Positions 12,722 to 25,947 of a stretch of DNA of 64,000 nucleotides are shown here, piece by piece (within the stretch, counting starts at the first letter, position 1; each line of letters begins with the position of its first letter). Origin of the DNA: Ciona savignyi (taxonomy: Eukaryota > Chordata > Ascidiacea > Phlebobranchia > Cionidae); assembly GCA_000149265.1 (NCBI GenBank), contig CH003228.1, forward strand, positions 2,189,801-2,253,800, in the 5' to 3' direction. Both the position numbers and the translations under genes were made by a program. The notes under the pieces are model-generated. The model saw nothing but the letters and a program-made list of their open reading frames with translations, was not told where the DNA came from and searched no databases.

Positions 12722-15700
12722 ATGAATTTTGTCTGTTTCATTGTTGTGATTATTGCAACGCAATGCAACGGATACATAAATCTCTATGACACTAGCCAAT
12801 TTCTCGAGCAATGGGATGCAAACAGAGTTCTGTCGACGTACGATTGCAGCTACTGCAGACGTATGGACATGTTGGAAAGTTCCGAAACTGAGCATAACTT
12901 ATCTAGAACTAAAAGAGATGTAGAGAGCAATGAACCATTGTTATCAAGTGTTCGTCTTGAAGTTGAAGATGCAAATTTCGATTTATTTCAAGAAGATGAG
13001 CAAACCTCACAAAAGGCTAAAAATGATTTTTTTGATCGCATGATCGGTCTCAGCCATCTACCAGGTATGTACGGTACTAATACCTTCAATGTTATGTATA
13101 GACAGTGATCTATATAAACAACATACATTTTTTCACAAGATTCAAGTTCCGAAAAAGAAAATGACGCAGGAAAGGACAACAGCAGACAAAAGCGGAACGT
13201 GGAAACAAGTGGGTGACGTAATATAGTTATTTTAAAATACAACATGTTGTCATCTAACAGATTCCAAAAAAGTTGCGAGATTTCTTCGGTCTTACCAATA
13301 CAACCTTGATAAATGGCGCCGAATAGACGGCTTGGCCACTTTTGCAAGAGAAACGAATATCACTAAACATAATACAGCAGTGCATACTAAGGTTGGTGAT
13401 ACTTTTCGACATGTCTCAATACTTGACCATTTACGACGGCTGCTGCGTTCATTCTAACGAGTCGGGAAGAACAGTTAAATGTGGCAACAATAGCCCATAG
13501 AAATTGAAGAAAAATAGTGTGTATATTTATATTTGTTTTTATTCCCCTAATATGTGTGTGAAATGTGTGCAGTAGGATAGGGGAAATCCTAATTGGCCAC
13601 CATTTTGAAATGGCGAATTTCGTCAATAATATCAGGAATTTATATTTTTAATTATGTTTCACACATCACCGCTGGAGATAAAGGTTTTAAAAAAATATTA
13701 AGTGATTTTTACGTTTTCGGAGCATAAAAACCAACACTGAAAAACCAAATTTTATTTTAATTAGTATCTGAATTTTGTATCTTTTTTTTTACATTTTTTT
13801 ATTATAGGTATACCGCGGCATTAAAATACAGTACGTTGTGCAACGGCAAAATAGCCTTGATCTTTTTTTTTGTAAACCACCTAGCGTTCTAAGCCTCTGA
13901 ATGTAAATAAAATTTGTACGCAAAAAGCATCTGAGAGATATTGCAGGGTGGAATAATACAATAAAATATCAAGTATTCACACGTTTATTGAATAACTTGG
14001 TAATTAAAGTACCATATTTACTCAAAACAATACTTAAATAATTACATCCTTGAAATAACAGACATCACTGGAATTCACCAAATGGTTGTTGAAGAAACAG
14101 AAAATCGCTGCAAAGTTTAGCTTACGGGGTCTCAGTTGTGACCAAACCAGAATGATTAAATCCATTCGAAAATCATCCAGTTGCAAAGAACCAGCGCTCA
14201 GAAAGTAAAAATGTTTATATATATTTTAGAGTATCAGTTTGTTTATTTTCTCATTATATCATTATATTTCGCCTCATTATATTTCGCAATATGCACCTTT
14301 TAAAACAATTCATCGATTTTGTGTTTTAAAATTCGTATGAATGATTTTTGGACTGCTGTTGAGTAGGTGAGGATATTTATGTTTTATCCCACTGGGGGGA
14401 GTTGAAACATGTGTTGTAGTCATATTACCTCGCGGCCACCTTCGGGTTATCCAAGCTATTCTAGCTGTGTTATGTATAATTGAAACGTTATTTCAGTTTT
14501 GCTAAATAATAATTGGTATACGATTTTTAACCCAACAGAGGTACTTAAGTTATTAGTTTAAATCGAAATTATTAAACTTTTTGAATACACATGTTCACTT
14601 TGTGTGCATTGAATACGCATTAATAAAACTTGTTTAATATTTCGGCTTTACGTTATGCCTTCGCAACGGCATTTTCCTTTCCAAGAAAAAATAGGTATTT
14701 GTGGTTTTTAAAATATATCTTGAGGTTTTTAAAAGCACTAGTTTTGACATTTTAATAATAATTTTCATACATAATTCACATTATCTCTTGAAATGGTAAA
14801 TCGATTTTACGCAGGGAAAAAGTGCGAAAACGGAACAGGATAACGGCAATATACAGCAAGGCGAAGGTCTGCCGGCCGAATGAGCCAACTAAATGTCTCA
14901 TGTACGAACCAGGTATCATCAACTTGTTTGCCAAATCGAGAAATTATAGGTGAGTACTTCTTATTTATGGTTTAAATGATAAAAAAAAACAGATAATCAT
15001 TGTTCGTGTTGTAAAGCATCTGGTGAAGTGTTTTAGGAAGATAATTACGATTAGCGGGTTGGCATAAATATTTCTATGTTTTACGTGGAATATTAGAAAC
15101 AATTTAAGATAAAATAGTAATAAACAGATACGTTTCATAGTGATTATTCTTTTGTTTGACATGATTCACAATCACATACCGCATACTCTTTCTGTTCCTA
15201 AGGCATTTAAGGCATTTAACATATTAATCAATTTAAAAATTAAATGTAATCTGTTAAGCGGGTATCCAGGCCGCTGTTGGCAAGACTGAAATATTTAAAA
15301 AACACTGGTTTGGATTACCATATTATTTCAGTGAGCTTCTTTGGGCTTGGAAGGGATGGAGAGACGCTATTGGTCCTAAGGTCCGGACAGATTGGGAACG
15401 AATCATTGAAATTGAAAATATCGGGGCTCGAGAAAACAGTATGAGGCTTTTATATAACATTTAATTATTTAACGTAACGAATTTCCTATCAATAGATTAT
15501 ACGGACGAAGGCGCCGCATGGAGAACAAATTATCAGGTGAGTAATTTACGGGGGAAAGTAGAGAAATTGTGGGCACAACTTCGACCGTTCTATCTTCAAT
15601 TACATTCGTATGTGAGATACAAGCTTAAGCAAGAGTATGGCGACCATGTTAACCTGACTGGGCCTATTCCAGCTCATCTATTAGGTAATATGTCGTATTT

Positions 15701-18123
15701 AAAATATTTGATTTTTTTGTAAACCGATCAATTAATTTTCTGTTACTAACTTATTTCGTTTAAGCAATTGACACAATCATAAATGTGTAACATTATTTTT
15801 TAGGGGAAATTTGGGCGATGTCGTGGTTAAATATTTATAACATCACAAAACCATATCCAAACGTAAACGCTTTCCAAGTTGACGAGGGAATGAAAGATAT
15901 GAATTACACGACGCACGATATGTTTGTTCTCGCAGACAACTTCTATCAGTCCATGGGTAAGTGAATAAGAGACTTAGAAATCGACATGTTAAAATCTCTA
16001 ACCTTAGTGGAACTTAAGGAATGTAAAAGGACAAGTAGATGTTCCCAAAGAGATTCTTTTACAGACCTGATATTGAAACCACAGGTTTACCCGCTATGCC
16101 TGATAATTTCTGGAAGTATTCAATGTTTACTCGACCGAAGAACCGTTCTGTCGTTTGTTATGCTTCTGCCTCGGACATGGGACATGATAAACAAGGAAAT
16201 GAAGACGTTAGGTAAAGGGAATGGACTTACCCAAGAAATCAATTGCTTATCGGAAAATTCTATACAGGATAAAGATGTGTGCGGTGGTAAACGCTAATTA
16301 CTTGTATACTGTTCATCACGAAATGGGACACTGTCAGTATTACCTTGCTTATAACGAGGCCCAGCCACCAGAATTCCGGGTATGACGTTATTTCAAATCC
16401 AGAGGGATATTGTTTCTTTGTTTTTATTATGTCTTGTCCTTTAAACAGGAAATGACGTTACAGTTTTTATAATGATACTACTTTACTCAGTATATTGGGA
16501 CATAGTTCCCCACCTACTAGAATAAAAACATAACAAACTATTTAACTTAAGTATTACTCAGCTATTGTACACAGGCCGGTGCGAACAACGGTTTCCACGA
16601 AGCCATTGGAGATACCGCAGCTTTGTCTGTCATTAATCCGACTCATCTTAAAAAGTTAGGAATCTTAAAACCGGTAGATGCCGAGAACAAACACCGTGAG
16701 TAAAGAGGCATTCCATTAGATTAAACTTTTTTAATACTTGACGATCAAATGATAGATATACAAATAGGTTATCCACTTTTATGGGTGTTTTCGTGATTTA
16801 CTCATTTTGAAATGGCCCCTTTGTCCAATGAACCACCAGACAGGTTACAGTTAATGAGTTCTAAAAATACCTTCACAATTTTGCATTTTAGCTGCTGTGA
16901 AAATATTTGTGACGTAGTATGAATTATATGAGAAATGTTTGTCAAATGAAATTTAATGCTTTTTACGTGGTGGTGTATGACGAGTCTGGTATGGAAATAT
17001 CGGCGCATTTCTTTTGTGGAAACATCCTTTAGTGTACTACAGTTTAAAAATACAATATTGGGATTATCTTAAAGTATAACAATATGGTGGGCAGCAGTCA
17101 ACATATGTCTATCCGTCTGTATTTATTAGAAATAATTTTTTTAATGTCACAGAGTATGTGATTTATATAATTAAAAATTTTAGAGCAAAATATCAACTTC
17201 CTTTTGAGACGGGCATTGGAGAAAGTGGCGTTCTTTCCGTTTTCCATATCGTTGGAATTCTGGCGCTGGGATGTATTTAGCGGGAAAATTACTAACCAGC
17301 ATTTGAACGCTGGATGGTGGGAGAACAAGTAAGAAATAAAATATATGATCTTGAGTTGGGGATTAGTCCTTTTTTATGTTGGTTAATGTACGAGTCACAC
17401 GGCAATAGCATTGACGTTCGGAATGATGGAGCAGTTACAGTGTGTGTGTGCACGCGTTGTTAACGAATATGTCTTACATAGCTCAATATAATATTTATTC
17501 GATTCGTCGTCATAGACAAACCGTTGTTATACAGATTAAAGTACCAGGGGATTTACCCGCCGGTAGAACGAACTGAACACGATTTCGACCCAGCCAGCAA
17601 ATATCACGTAACTAGTGGGACGCCGTATATCAGGTAATTAGCTTGGCTCGTATTTAAAGTTTTATTATTGCTGGTTTATAGAATTCGTGTACCATTTTTT
17701 TTTGTCACAAAAATAACTGATTTTTACAGATATTTTATCGCACATATTCTGGAGTTCCAGTTATACGAAACACTATGTAAATTGTCTGGTCACAAAGGAC
17801 CATTGCACTTGTGTGATTTTCAGGGGTCAAAAGTTGCTGGACGTCATTTCAGGTGATTGTGTTACTGAATTCCTTTATTTACTAAAACTGTACGATTTTC
17901 ATAACCATCTTCTGATACAGGGAATTCGTTTAATGTAAAGGTTAAATTCCCTTTTAGGAAAATGCTAGAAATGGGAAATAGCAAACATTGGGAAGATATT
18001 CTTCGAAAACTGTCGGGATCTTGTCACATGGACGCCGGTTCTACGCTTCGTTTCTTTAAACCACTAACCCAGTGGCTGGTAAAGGAAAACAAGCGACTTG
18101 GAAATAAGATCGGATGGGACTAG
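12722..18123 (+). CDS. Secreted ACE (peptidyl-dipeptidase), copy B
   Basis: Second tandem M2-family ACE gene. Exons: 12722-13064, 13140-13208, 13261-13391, 14062-14204, 14815-14949, 15332-15438, 15496-15684, 15804-15956, 16085-16211, 16268-16379, 16575-16695, 17184-17328, 17535-17633, 17730-17852, 17958-18123. Every exon has the same length as in copy A, giving an intact 720-aa product. It keeps the signal peptide, the RTKR and RQKR sites of the pro-region, HEMGH plus the third zinc ligand Glu, and the chloride-binding Arg of YIRYF. It differs from A and C in the substrate pocket: the near-invariant ASAW motif reads ASAS and the next residue is Asp instead of Asn (residues 453-454). The zinc site is untouched, so activity is plausible but specificity may have shifted. 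The upstream DNA is shared with copy C, not with copy A. Confidence 0.95.
14360..14490 (-). mobile_element. SINE fragment in ACE B intron 4
   Basis: A decayed minus-oriented piece of the main SINE, with the CGCGGCC..CGGGTTA..AGCTATT body and a TATCC-type end. Intron 4 of copy A keeps only its 3' edge (about 6850-6900), so part was deleted there. The call rests on similarity to the better copies in this window. Confidence 0.5.
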
Positions 18124-20151
18124 GAAACCCAGCTGATATAGAATGGCTGCAATTTTATTTATTGTGTTATATTTTTATTTTGTTGCAACAGTGCTTATCA
18201 CATGCAATTTGATATGTTTAAATTTACTAAAGAAAAATGTTGTTTTTGTCTTTTGTCGATATAACTTATTGATGTTGCAAACTGTAATAGAGTTTTGAGT
18301 TCTACCTGAATTTTGTACACTGCCAATGTCACTTCTGCTGGTGGAGCAATGGGTTCCTTGTTCGAAAATGACGCGTATCGTTGAATCAAAAACACGGAGA
18401 ATGGGTTGTTACGACTTTTAAACTTTGGGTTTTTAACGGTACGGAAAATGCGGTATCTGAATACAATAATACACACGACAACTTTATATAAAGTAAATAA
18501 TTCGTAAAGAAAGAAGCCTATGCCATGTGGTCCAGTCTAGGCGATTGTAACACAATCGCCCATTGTTACGTACATCATTATGACGCATAATATGTTTTTA
18601 AATAGGATATATTTAGGTTTATCCCCTTGAACGAAAAAAACAAGGGGGTTAACACACGGGCAATCGTCAGATGACCTCGCTCCCGCCGTCGGGTCACCGG
18701 AGCTATTGCAGTATGTTGTATATGATACACACGTTCCTTTAATTTAGTAGAATCCATTTATTCGCTGGGTTCAGGCAATGTCCGTTAAGTGCCTTGACCA
18801 AGGACACAGCCGACTATGGCTAGTTTTTGGCGTGGATATCAAGAAAATACGACATTTTGTTTGTTAAGCCCAGTGTAATAATCTTTTTTTAAATCATGTT
18901 ATAAAGTTCATTGTCCGACCAAAAGGTTTGGTGGGTTACTTCGTCACCTTTTAGCAAAATGGAACCGAAATGACAGGTAGTCAGTTGAGTTGTAAGGCAA
19001 AGCATTTTGCGGAAACTATGAAGTCCCGAGTTATCCAACAAAATTTGGCATCCATGTGCTTCAAAATATGCTACTGCTGGTTAATGCAGTTTTGATCACT
19101 CCGGATTTGGAATGATGATCAGGCGTTTCCGAATGATCTAAAAAGCTGAACTATACAGACACACACAATATAGTTTGTGTGTAAATATGAACCATGGGAA
19201 TCGTGTTTAGTTTGCCCGATCCCTGCTTTGGATGTTGTTTAGCTTCAGGGTATTTCATGGGTATGTGTGGCTGCAATATTTTCCCCAACGACATATTGGG
19301 CATGTTAAAATTGACATAACTTCCTGGGCATGCTAAATTTTGTTTTTCCAAACATTAATGGGACTCTTGGGGTTACATTTTATGAAATAATTTTTGTATC
19401 TCTTCGTGTGTTATGTGTACGGCATTGTGGCACTTATGTTACGAATTTTAATGCGAAAGCACTAAGTGACAAAGCAGTGCGTTTCCGCTTTATTGACCAT
19501 ATGCGTTTTCAGTCACAAGCAAGAGCGGTAGGCATAGTAATTCATATATAATCAGTTTATAGTGGAGTTTGCCTTATCAGTAAGAGTAACATAAGCTCAA
19601 TAGACAACTATAAAGTATAATCATGTTCTCAGCAGTATATTGCTGTGGTTTAAACTGCTACTAAAATGTTTACAGTCCAGAGCATGTCTGGAATTTCTCT
19701 AACATATTTATTCTAAATGTTCCACGGCACATATTAACAAACGATATAAACTTTGTATAAGACCAGGGTATTCCATAAATGTAACAAATTCTATAATGTA
19801 ACCAGAAAAGCCGATTGTTTCTTCGTACAGAAACAGATATCATACTGTCACAAATGGTTTTACAGAAAATGGTGGTTCACACTCTCTCGTGGTTACCCAT
19901 ATAGATTATATTTTGGTAGTTTATCTCATCTCCTGTGAAACAAGAGAAATTGTTATAACACAGGTATATCTACTTATTTAATCTAGGCCACCTTCGAAGA
20001 ATGTTGCTTACTTGTAACCAATAGAAAGTTGGTAGAGTGAAGGTCGAATCGAGGTGCAGACTGGTGAAGAATTACTTCTTTATTCATTAGATCAATCAGT
20101 CAGACACGTATAATAAATGTCCAGTTGCGGCTATGTTTGTTTTGCAGGAAG
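18124..20151. other. ACE B-C spacer
   Basis: Duplicate of the A-B spacer. It has the same 3' UTR, a SINE at the same position (18602-18823, its tRNA head deleted), the same sequence up to the ATG of copy C, and the same acceptor TTTTGCAG ending at 20148. A stretch of the A-B spacer around 11780-11920 is missing here. No separate gene is seen. Confidence 0.7.
18602..18823 (-). mobile_element. Main SINE, head-deleted duplicate
   Basis: The same insertion as 10981-11273, carried along by duplication of the ACE unit. About 80 bp of the tRNA-like head has been deleted: the body runs directly from GACTATGGCTAG into the flanking TTTTTGGC, which in the other spacer lies beyond the head. Confidence 0.75.
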
Positions 20152-23100
20152 ATGAATTTTGTCTGTTTTATTGTTGTGATTATTGCAACGCAATGCAACG
20201 GATATAATGATCTCCATGACATAAGCCAATTTCTCGAGCAATGGGATGCAAACAGAGTTCTGTCGACGTACGATTGCAGCTACTGCAGACGTATGGACTT
20301 GTTGGAAAGTTCCGAAACTGAGCATAACTTATATCGAACTAAAAGAGATGTAGAGAGCAATGAACCATTGTTATCAAGTGTTCGTCTTGAAGATGAAGAT
20401 GCAAATTTCGATTTATTTCAAGAAGATGAGCAAACATCACAAAAGGCAAAAAATGATTTTTTTGATCGCATGATCGGTCTCAGCCACCTACCAGGTATGT
20501 ACGGTGCTATAATGCCTTCAATGTTATGTATAGACAGTGATCTATATAAACAACATATTTTTCTTTCACTTTTCTTTCACAAGATTCAAGTTCCGAAAAA
20601 GAAAATGACGCAGGAAAGGACAACAGCAGACAAATGCGGATCTTGGAAACAAGTGGGTGACGTAATAACATAGTTATTTTAAAATACAACATGTTGTCAT
20701 CTAACAGATTCCAAAAAAGTTGCGAGATTTCTTCGGTCTTACCAATACAACCTTGATAAATGGCGCCGAATAGACGGCTTGGCCACTTTTGCAAGGGAAA
20801 CGAATATCACTAAACATAATACAGCAGTGCATACTAAGGTTGGTGATACTTTTTGATGTTCCAAGTTGCTTTGGTTACGAAAGTTAATGGGGCACTTCTT
20901 AATGAATAGCCAAGCTGCCTTATCTAGCAGTTTAACCAGTCGCGATGGCTGTTTTCATTCTGTGGAGTCGGGAAGAACAGTTGAATATGACAATAAAATG
21001 GCTTCAGTAGGAAAAGATGAATTATATTTTGCCACCATATTTAATTGGCCGAATTTCGTCAATTATGCCAGGAAACGAAAGATTTTTTATGCAAAACACG
21101 TCATCGCTGGATATAAAAGTTTTTTTTAGGTAGTATCTAAATTTTTATCTATTTTTACAGTTGTTTATTATAAGTAAACCGCGGCATTGATACACAATAC
21201 GTTGTGCAACGGCAAAAACAGCCTTGATCGTATTTTTTTGCAAACCACCCAACGTTCTAAGTCTCTGAATGTAAATAAGATTTGTACGCAAAAGCATCTG
21301 AGATATTGCAGGGTGAAATAATACAATAAATTATTAAGTATTTACACGTTTAAATAAATCACTTGCTAATTAAGGTACAATATTCACTCGATACAATACT
21401 TAAATAACTACAGTCTTGAAATAACAGACATCACTGGAATTCACCAAATGGTTGTTGAAGAAACAGAAAATCGCTGCAAAGTTTAGCTTACGGGGTCTCA
21501 GTTGTGACCAAACTAGAATGATTAAATCCATTCGAAAATCATCCAGTTGCAAAGAACCAGCGCTCAGAAAGTAAAAACGTTTATATATATATATTTTTAA
21601 AGGTTCAGTTTGTTTGTTTTCGAACTACCTCTTTATATTCCGCAATGTGTACCTTTTTAATTAATATATGGATTTTTGTTGTTAAATTCGTATTGATCTA
21701 TTATTGTATTTTTGGACTGCTGTTAAGTAGGATAGGGCTAACCGGCCAAACTAGATTAAACTCGTGTTGAAATATTTTTACTGAAGGGAACACGCATCCA
21801 TATACCCATGTTTTGGCATATAACAGAGTGGTTAAACAACCTGGATTACCGCTCAATTCGGTTTGACTGAAGCGTTCTTTAGCAAGCAGGTGTGTCAACC
21901 TGCTAAAGATAAAGAAAATAATGCATTTAAAACGTCAATGAGATTTCCCAATGTCACTATAAAGCGGCTTCTTGCATTTGTTCTGTACATTCCTAGCTCA
22001 GTTGGTTTGCCTTTTACATTATTTCCGTGCACCGACAGAACATTTTGCAAGGGCGTTTCATTTCTCAGACATTATAACGATGTTAAACTTATTTGAATAC
22101 ACATGTATATATTCTTTGTGTGCATGGAGAGACATGAATAAAACTGGCTTATTATTGTGGCTTTACTTTACGCCTTTACAACGATATTTTTCTTTCCAAG
22201 AATAAAATTTGACAAGCAGCTCGCTTATGTAACCACTTGTGGTTTTTAAAAGCAAGGCAAATTTCCGACATTTTAACGATAATTTTCATACATAATTCAC
22301 ACTATCCCGTAAAATGGAAAATCGATTTTACGCAGGGAAAAAGTGCGAAAAAGGAACAGGATAACGGCAATATACAGCAAGGCGAAGGTCTGCCGGCCGA
22401 ATGAGCCAACTAAATGTCTCATGTACGAACCGGGTATCATCAACTTGTTTGCCAAATCGAGAAATTATGGGTGAGTACTTCCTATGTATGATTTACATTA
22501 GGCGCAGAAAAAAATCCCAACATGTTTGGACTTGTTCTGATGGCCTTTGAAGGCCGTTACCTACAGGTGCTAATTTAATTGTAACTTAATTATTACTCTT
22601 ATCGACTTACTAACATATGACAAGACGACAACACTAACCAAAATATTTACATTTTTTAAGTATACGGTATAAAACATATTTTGTTTATCTTTGACAGTGG
22701 TTTGGATTTCCATATTATTTCAGTGAGCTGCTTTGGGCTTGGAAGGGATGGAGAGACGCTATTGGTCCTAAGGTCCGGACAGATTGGGAACGAATCATTG
22801 AACTTGAAAATATCGGGGCTCGCGAAAACGGTATGTTCCATTTTCAATTTATCTCGAATATTGTCAAAGCAAATTTACAAACGATTTTCCATAAATAGGT
22901 TATACGGATGAAGGCGCTTACTGGAGAACAAATTACCAGATTCGTAATTTAAGGGAGCAAGTAGAAAAAATGTGGGCACAACTTCGACCATTATACCTTC
23001 AATTACATTCGTATGTGAGATACAAGCTTAAGCAGGAGTATGGCGACCATGTTAACCTTACTGGACCAATTCCAGCCCATTTATTAGGTTTGTACAGTAA

Positions 23101-25947
23101 CGCTGTAGACACATGGCAAAAAAAACTTTTCAGAAGTATTGGACAGCTCACTTTAAAATTAGTATTGGCTACGACCCCTTCATTAAGGCTTTGTGCTCAA
23201 AATTCAAATTTGCCTTCATTAGTGAACGCCCCGAGAGTTACAATTAGATTGTACAACTGTTTCCAGTATAACACCTATTCAAAACTATACCGGTTATCTA
23301 TCTTGAGGTATATTTAAATAGTCGGTATCTTTATATGTTGGAGTATATAACTTTATATACCTGTTTATTTGAATTGTTTTGATTTTCAGGAGAAATTTGG
23401 GCGATGTCGTGGCTAAATATTTATAACCTTACAAAACCATATCCAAACGTGAACGCTTTCCAAGTTGACGAGGGGTTGAAAGAAATGAATTACACGACGC
23501 ACGATATGTTTGTTCTCGCAGACAACTTCTATCAGTCCATGGGTATGTAAAGAGACTTAGAAATCGAGATGTTAAAATATTTGACCTTAGTGGCACGAAA
23601 GGAATGTAAAAGGACTAGTACATGTTTCCAAAGAGATTCTTTATAGACCTAATATTAAAACCACAGGTTTACCAGCTATGCCTGATAATTTCTGGAAGTA
23701 TTCAATGTTTACTCGACCGAAGAACCGTTCTGTCGTTTGTTATGCTTCTGCCTGGAACATGGGACATGATAAACAAGGAAATGAAGACGTTAGGTAAAGG
23801 GAATGATGTTAACCAAGAAATCACTTTCTTACCGGAAAATTCTATACAGGGTAAAGATGTGTGCGGTGGTAAACGCTAATTATTTGTATACTGTTCATCA
23901 CGAAATGGGACACTGTCAGTATTATCTTGCTTATAACGAGGCCCAGCCACCAGAATTCCGGGTATGACGTTATTTTAAATCCAGAGTGATATTTTTTCTT
24001 TGTTTTTGTTCTGTATTGTCTTTTAAACAGGAAATGAGGTTAACAGTTTGTTTCTATATTGTTCATATCATACGATACCTAATTCCGCATAATATCCAAC
24101 TTAAGCATTACTCAGCTATTGTACACAGGCCGGAGCGAACAACGGTTTCCACGAAGCCATTGGAGATACCGCAGCTTTGTCTGTCATTAATCCGACTCAT
24201 CTTAAAAAGTTAGGAATCTTAAAACCGGTAGATGCCGAGACCAAACACCGTGAGTAATAAGGCATTCCATTACAAAAAAAAACATTACTAAGTTTTAACC
24301 AAACAAGAGCTTCTTTTTTTTATAACGGATAGGGGTTGATAACTAATAATTTTTTAATCGCTGAAAATATAAATAGAATACTAATAATATAATATCTAAA
24401 TAAGCGGATATTTTATATGTGGGTGACGTTGTATTTTTTTCATGTGGCTGACGATATTGCGATAACGCGCGCATGTTGTGACAGATGAGACAATCTATAA
24501 TGTATAACTAAAGTTTTATTGTTTTTATAAAACAGTTTAAAGGACTAAAGAAACCCGCACTGTTTAAAATGTACCAATTTAATCTAAAATGCACAAATAA
24601 AACAAACTATAAAGATCATGTTTGCAGAGCAAAACATCAACTTCCTTCTAAGACGGGCATTGGAAAAAGTGGCGTTCTTCCCGTTTTCCATATCGTTGGA
24701 ATTCTGGCGCTGGGATGTATTTAGCGGGAAAATTACTAACCAGCATTTGAACGCTGGCTGGTGGGAGAACAAGTAAGAAATAATATATATGATCTAAAGT
24801 TGGGGATTAAACTTTTTTTATGTATGTTACTGTACGAATCACACGGCAATAGCATCGACGTTCGGAATGATGGAGCAGTTACAGTGTGTGTGTGCACGCG
24901 TTGTTAACGAATATGTCTTACAGTGTGAAATATTATATTTCTTCGATTCGTCGTCATAGACAAAAAACTGTTATACAGATTAAAGTACCAGGGGATTTAC
25001 CCGCCGGTAGAACGAACTGAACACGATTTCGACCCAGCCAGTAAATATCACGTAACTAGTGGGACGCCGTATATCAGGTAATTAGCTTGGCTCGTATTTA
25101 TTGTTTTATTATTGTTGGTTTATAAATTTCGTGTACCATTTTTTTGTCATAAAAATAACTGAACATTTACAGACGAGTAAGACAAAATGTTAACAGTGAG
25201 GTAAGAGTAACATAGAGTTGACGATTAAGACATAATGTCAAGCTAAAAATCAGTGCGCTATCACTTCATCTGTACCTTTAAGTGAATGCCAGTAAAAGCT
25301 ATAGATAGGAAATATATTTCTATGAAACTGAAATCGTAGGAATGTTACACATACGTTCCCGCAAAGTGAGGTATTTCATTGGCATTATACTGTATCGGAA
25401 AGTTTGGATAAATCGAGAAATCCAACACGGAAATATCATCTTATAAAAATGGTCATTGTCTTATTACGCAAAAAGTAATCTTTTGAACTGTTGGCTAGTT
25501 CAGAATGCTAGTTATCCGGTTGTTTTCTCAAAGGGTAACATTTTTGTTTACAGATATTTTATCGCACAAGTTCTGGAGTTCCAGTTTTACGAAATATTAT
25601 GTAAATTGTCTGGTCACAAAGGACCATTGCACTTGTGCGATTTTCAGGGGTCAAAAGTTGCTGGGCGTCATTTCAGGTGATTGTGTTACTAAATTCCTTT
25701 ATTTACTGCACCCGTACAATTTTCATAAGCATCTTCTGATATGGGGAATTCGTTTAATGTAAAGTTTAAATTCCCTTTTAGGAAAATGCTGGAAATGGGA
25801 AATAGCAAACATTGGGAAGATATTCTTCGAAAACTATCGGGATCTTGTCACATGGACGCCGGTTCTACGCTTCGTTTCTTTAAACCACTAACCCAGTGGC
25901 TGGTAAAGGAAAACAAGCGACTTGGAAATAAGATCGGATGGGACTAG
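20152..25947 (+). CDS. Secreted ACE (peptidyl-dipeptidase), copy C
   Basis: Third tandem M2-family ACE gene. Exons: 20152-20494, 20584-20652, 20708-20838, 21428-21570, 22336-22470, 22724-22830, 22899-23087, 23390-23542, 23667-23793, 23850-23961, 24129-24249, 24628-24772, 24979-25077, 25554-25676, 25782-25947. Exon lengths match A and B and give 720 aa. HEMGH, the Glu ligand, the ASAW pocket and the chloride Arg are intact. The second dibasic site is RQMR instead of RQKR, so the strong furin consensus is weakened while the minimal R-x-x-R is kept. Introns 5, 7, 11 and 13 differ in length and sequence from A and B; intron 13 is about 476 bp against roughly 92-96 bp. Copy C therefore appears to be the most diverged, in line with an early split. 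Confidence 0.95.
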
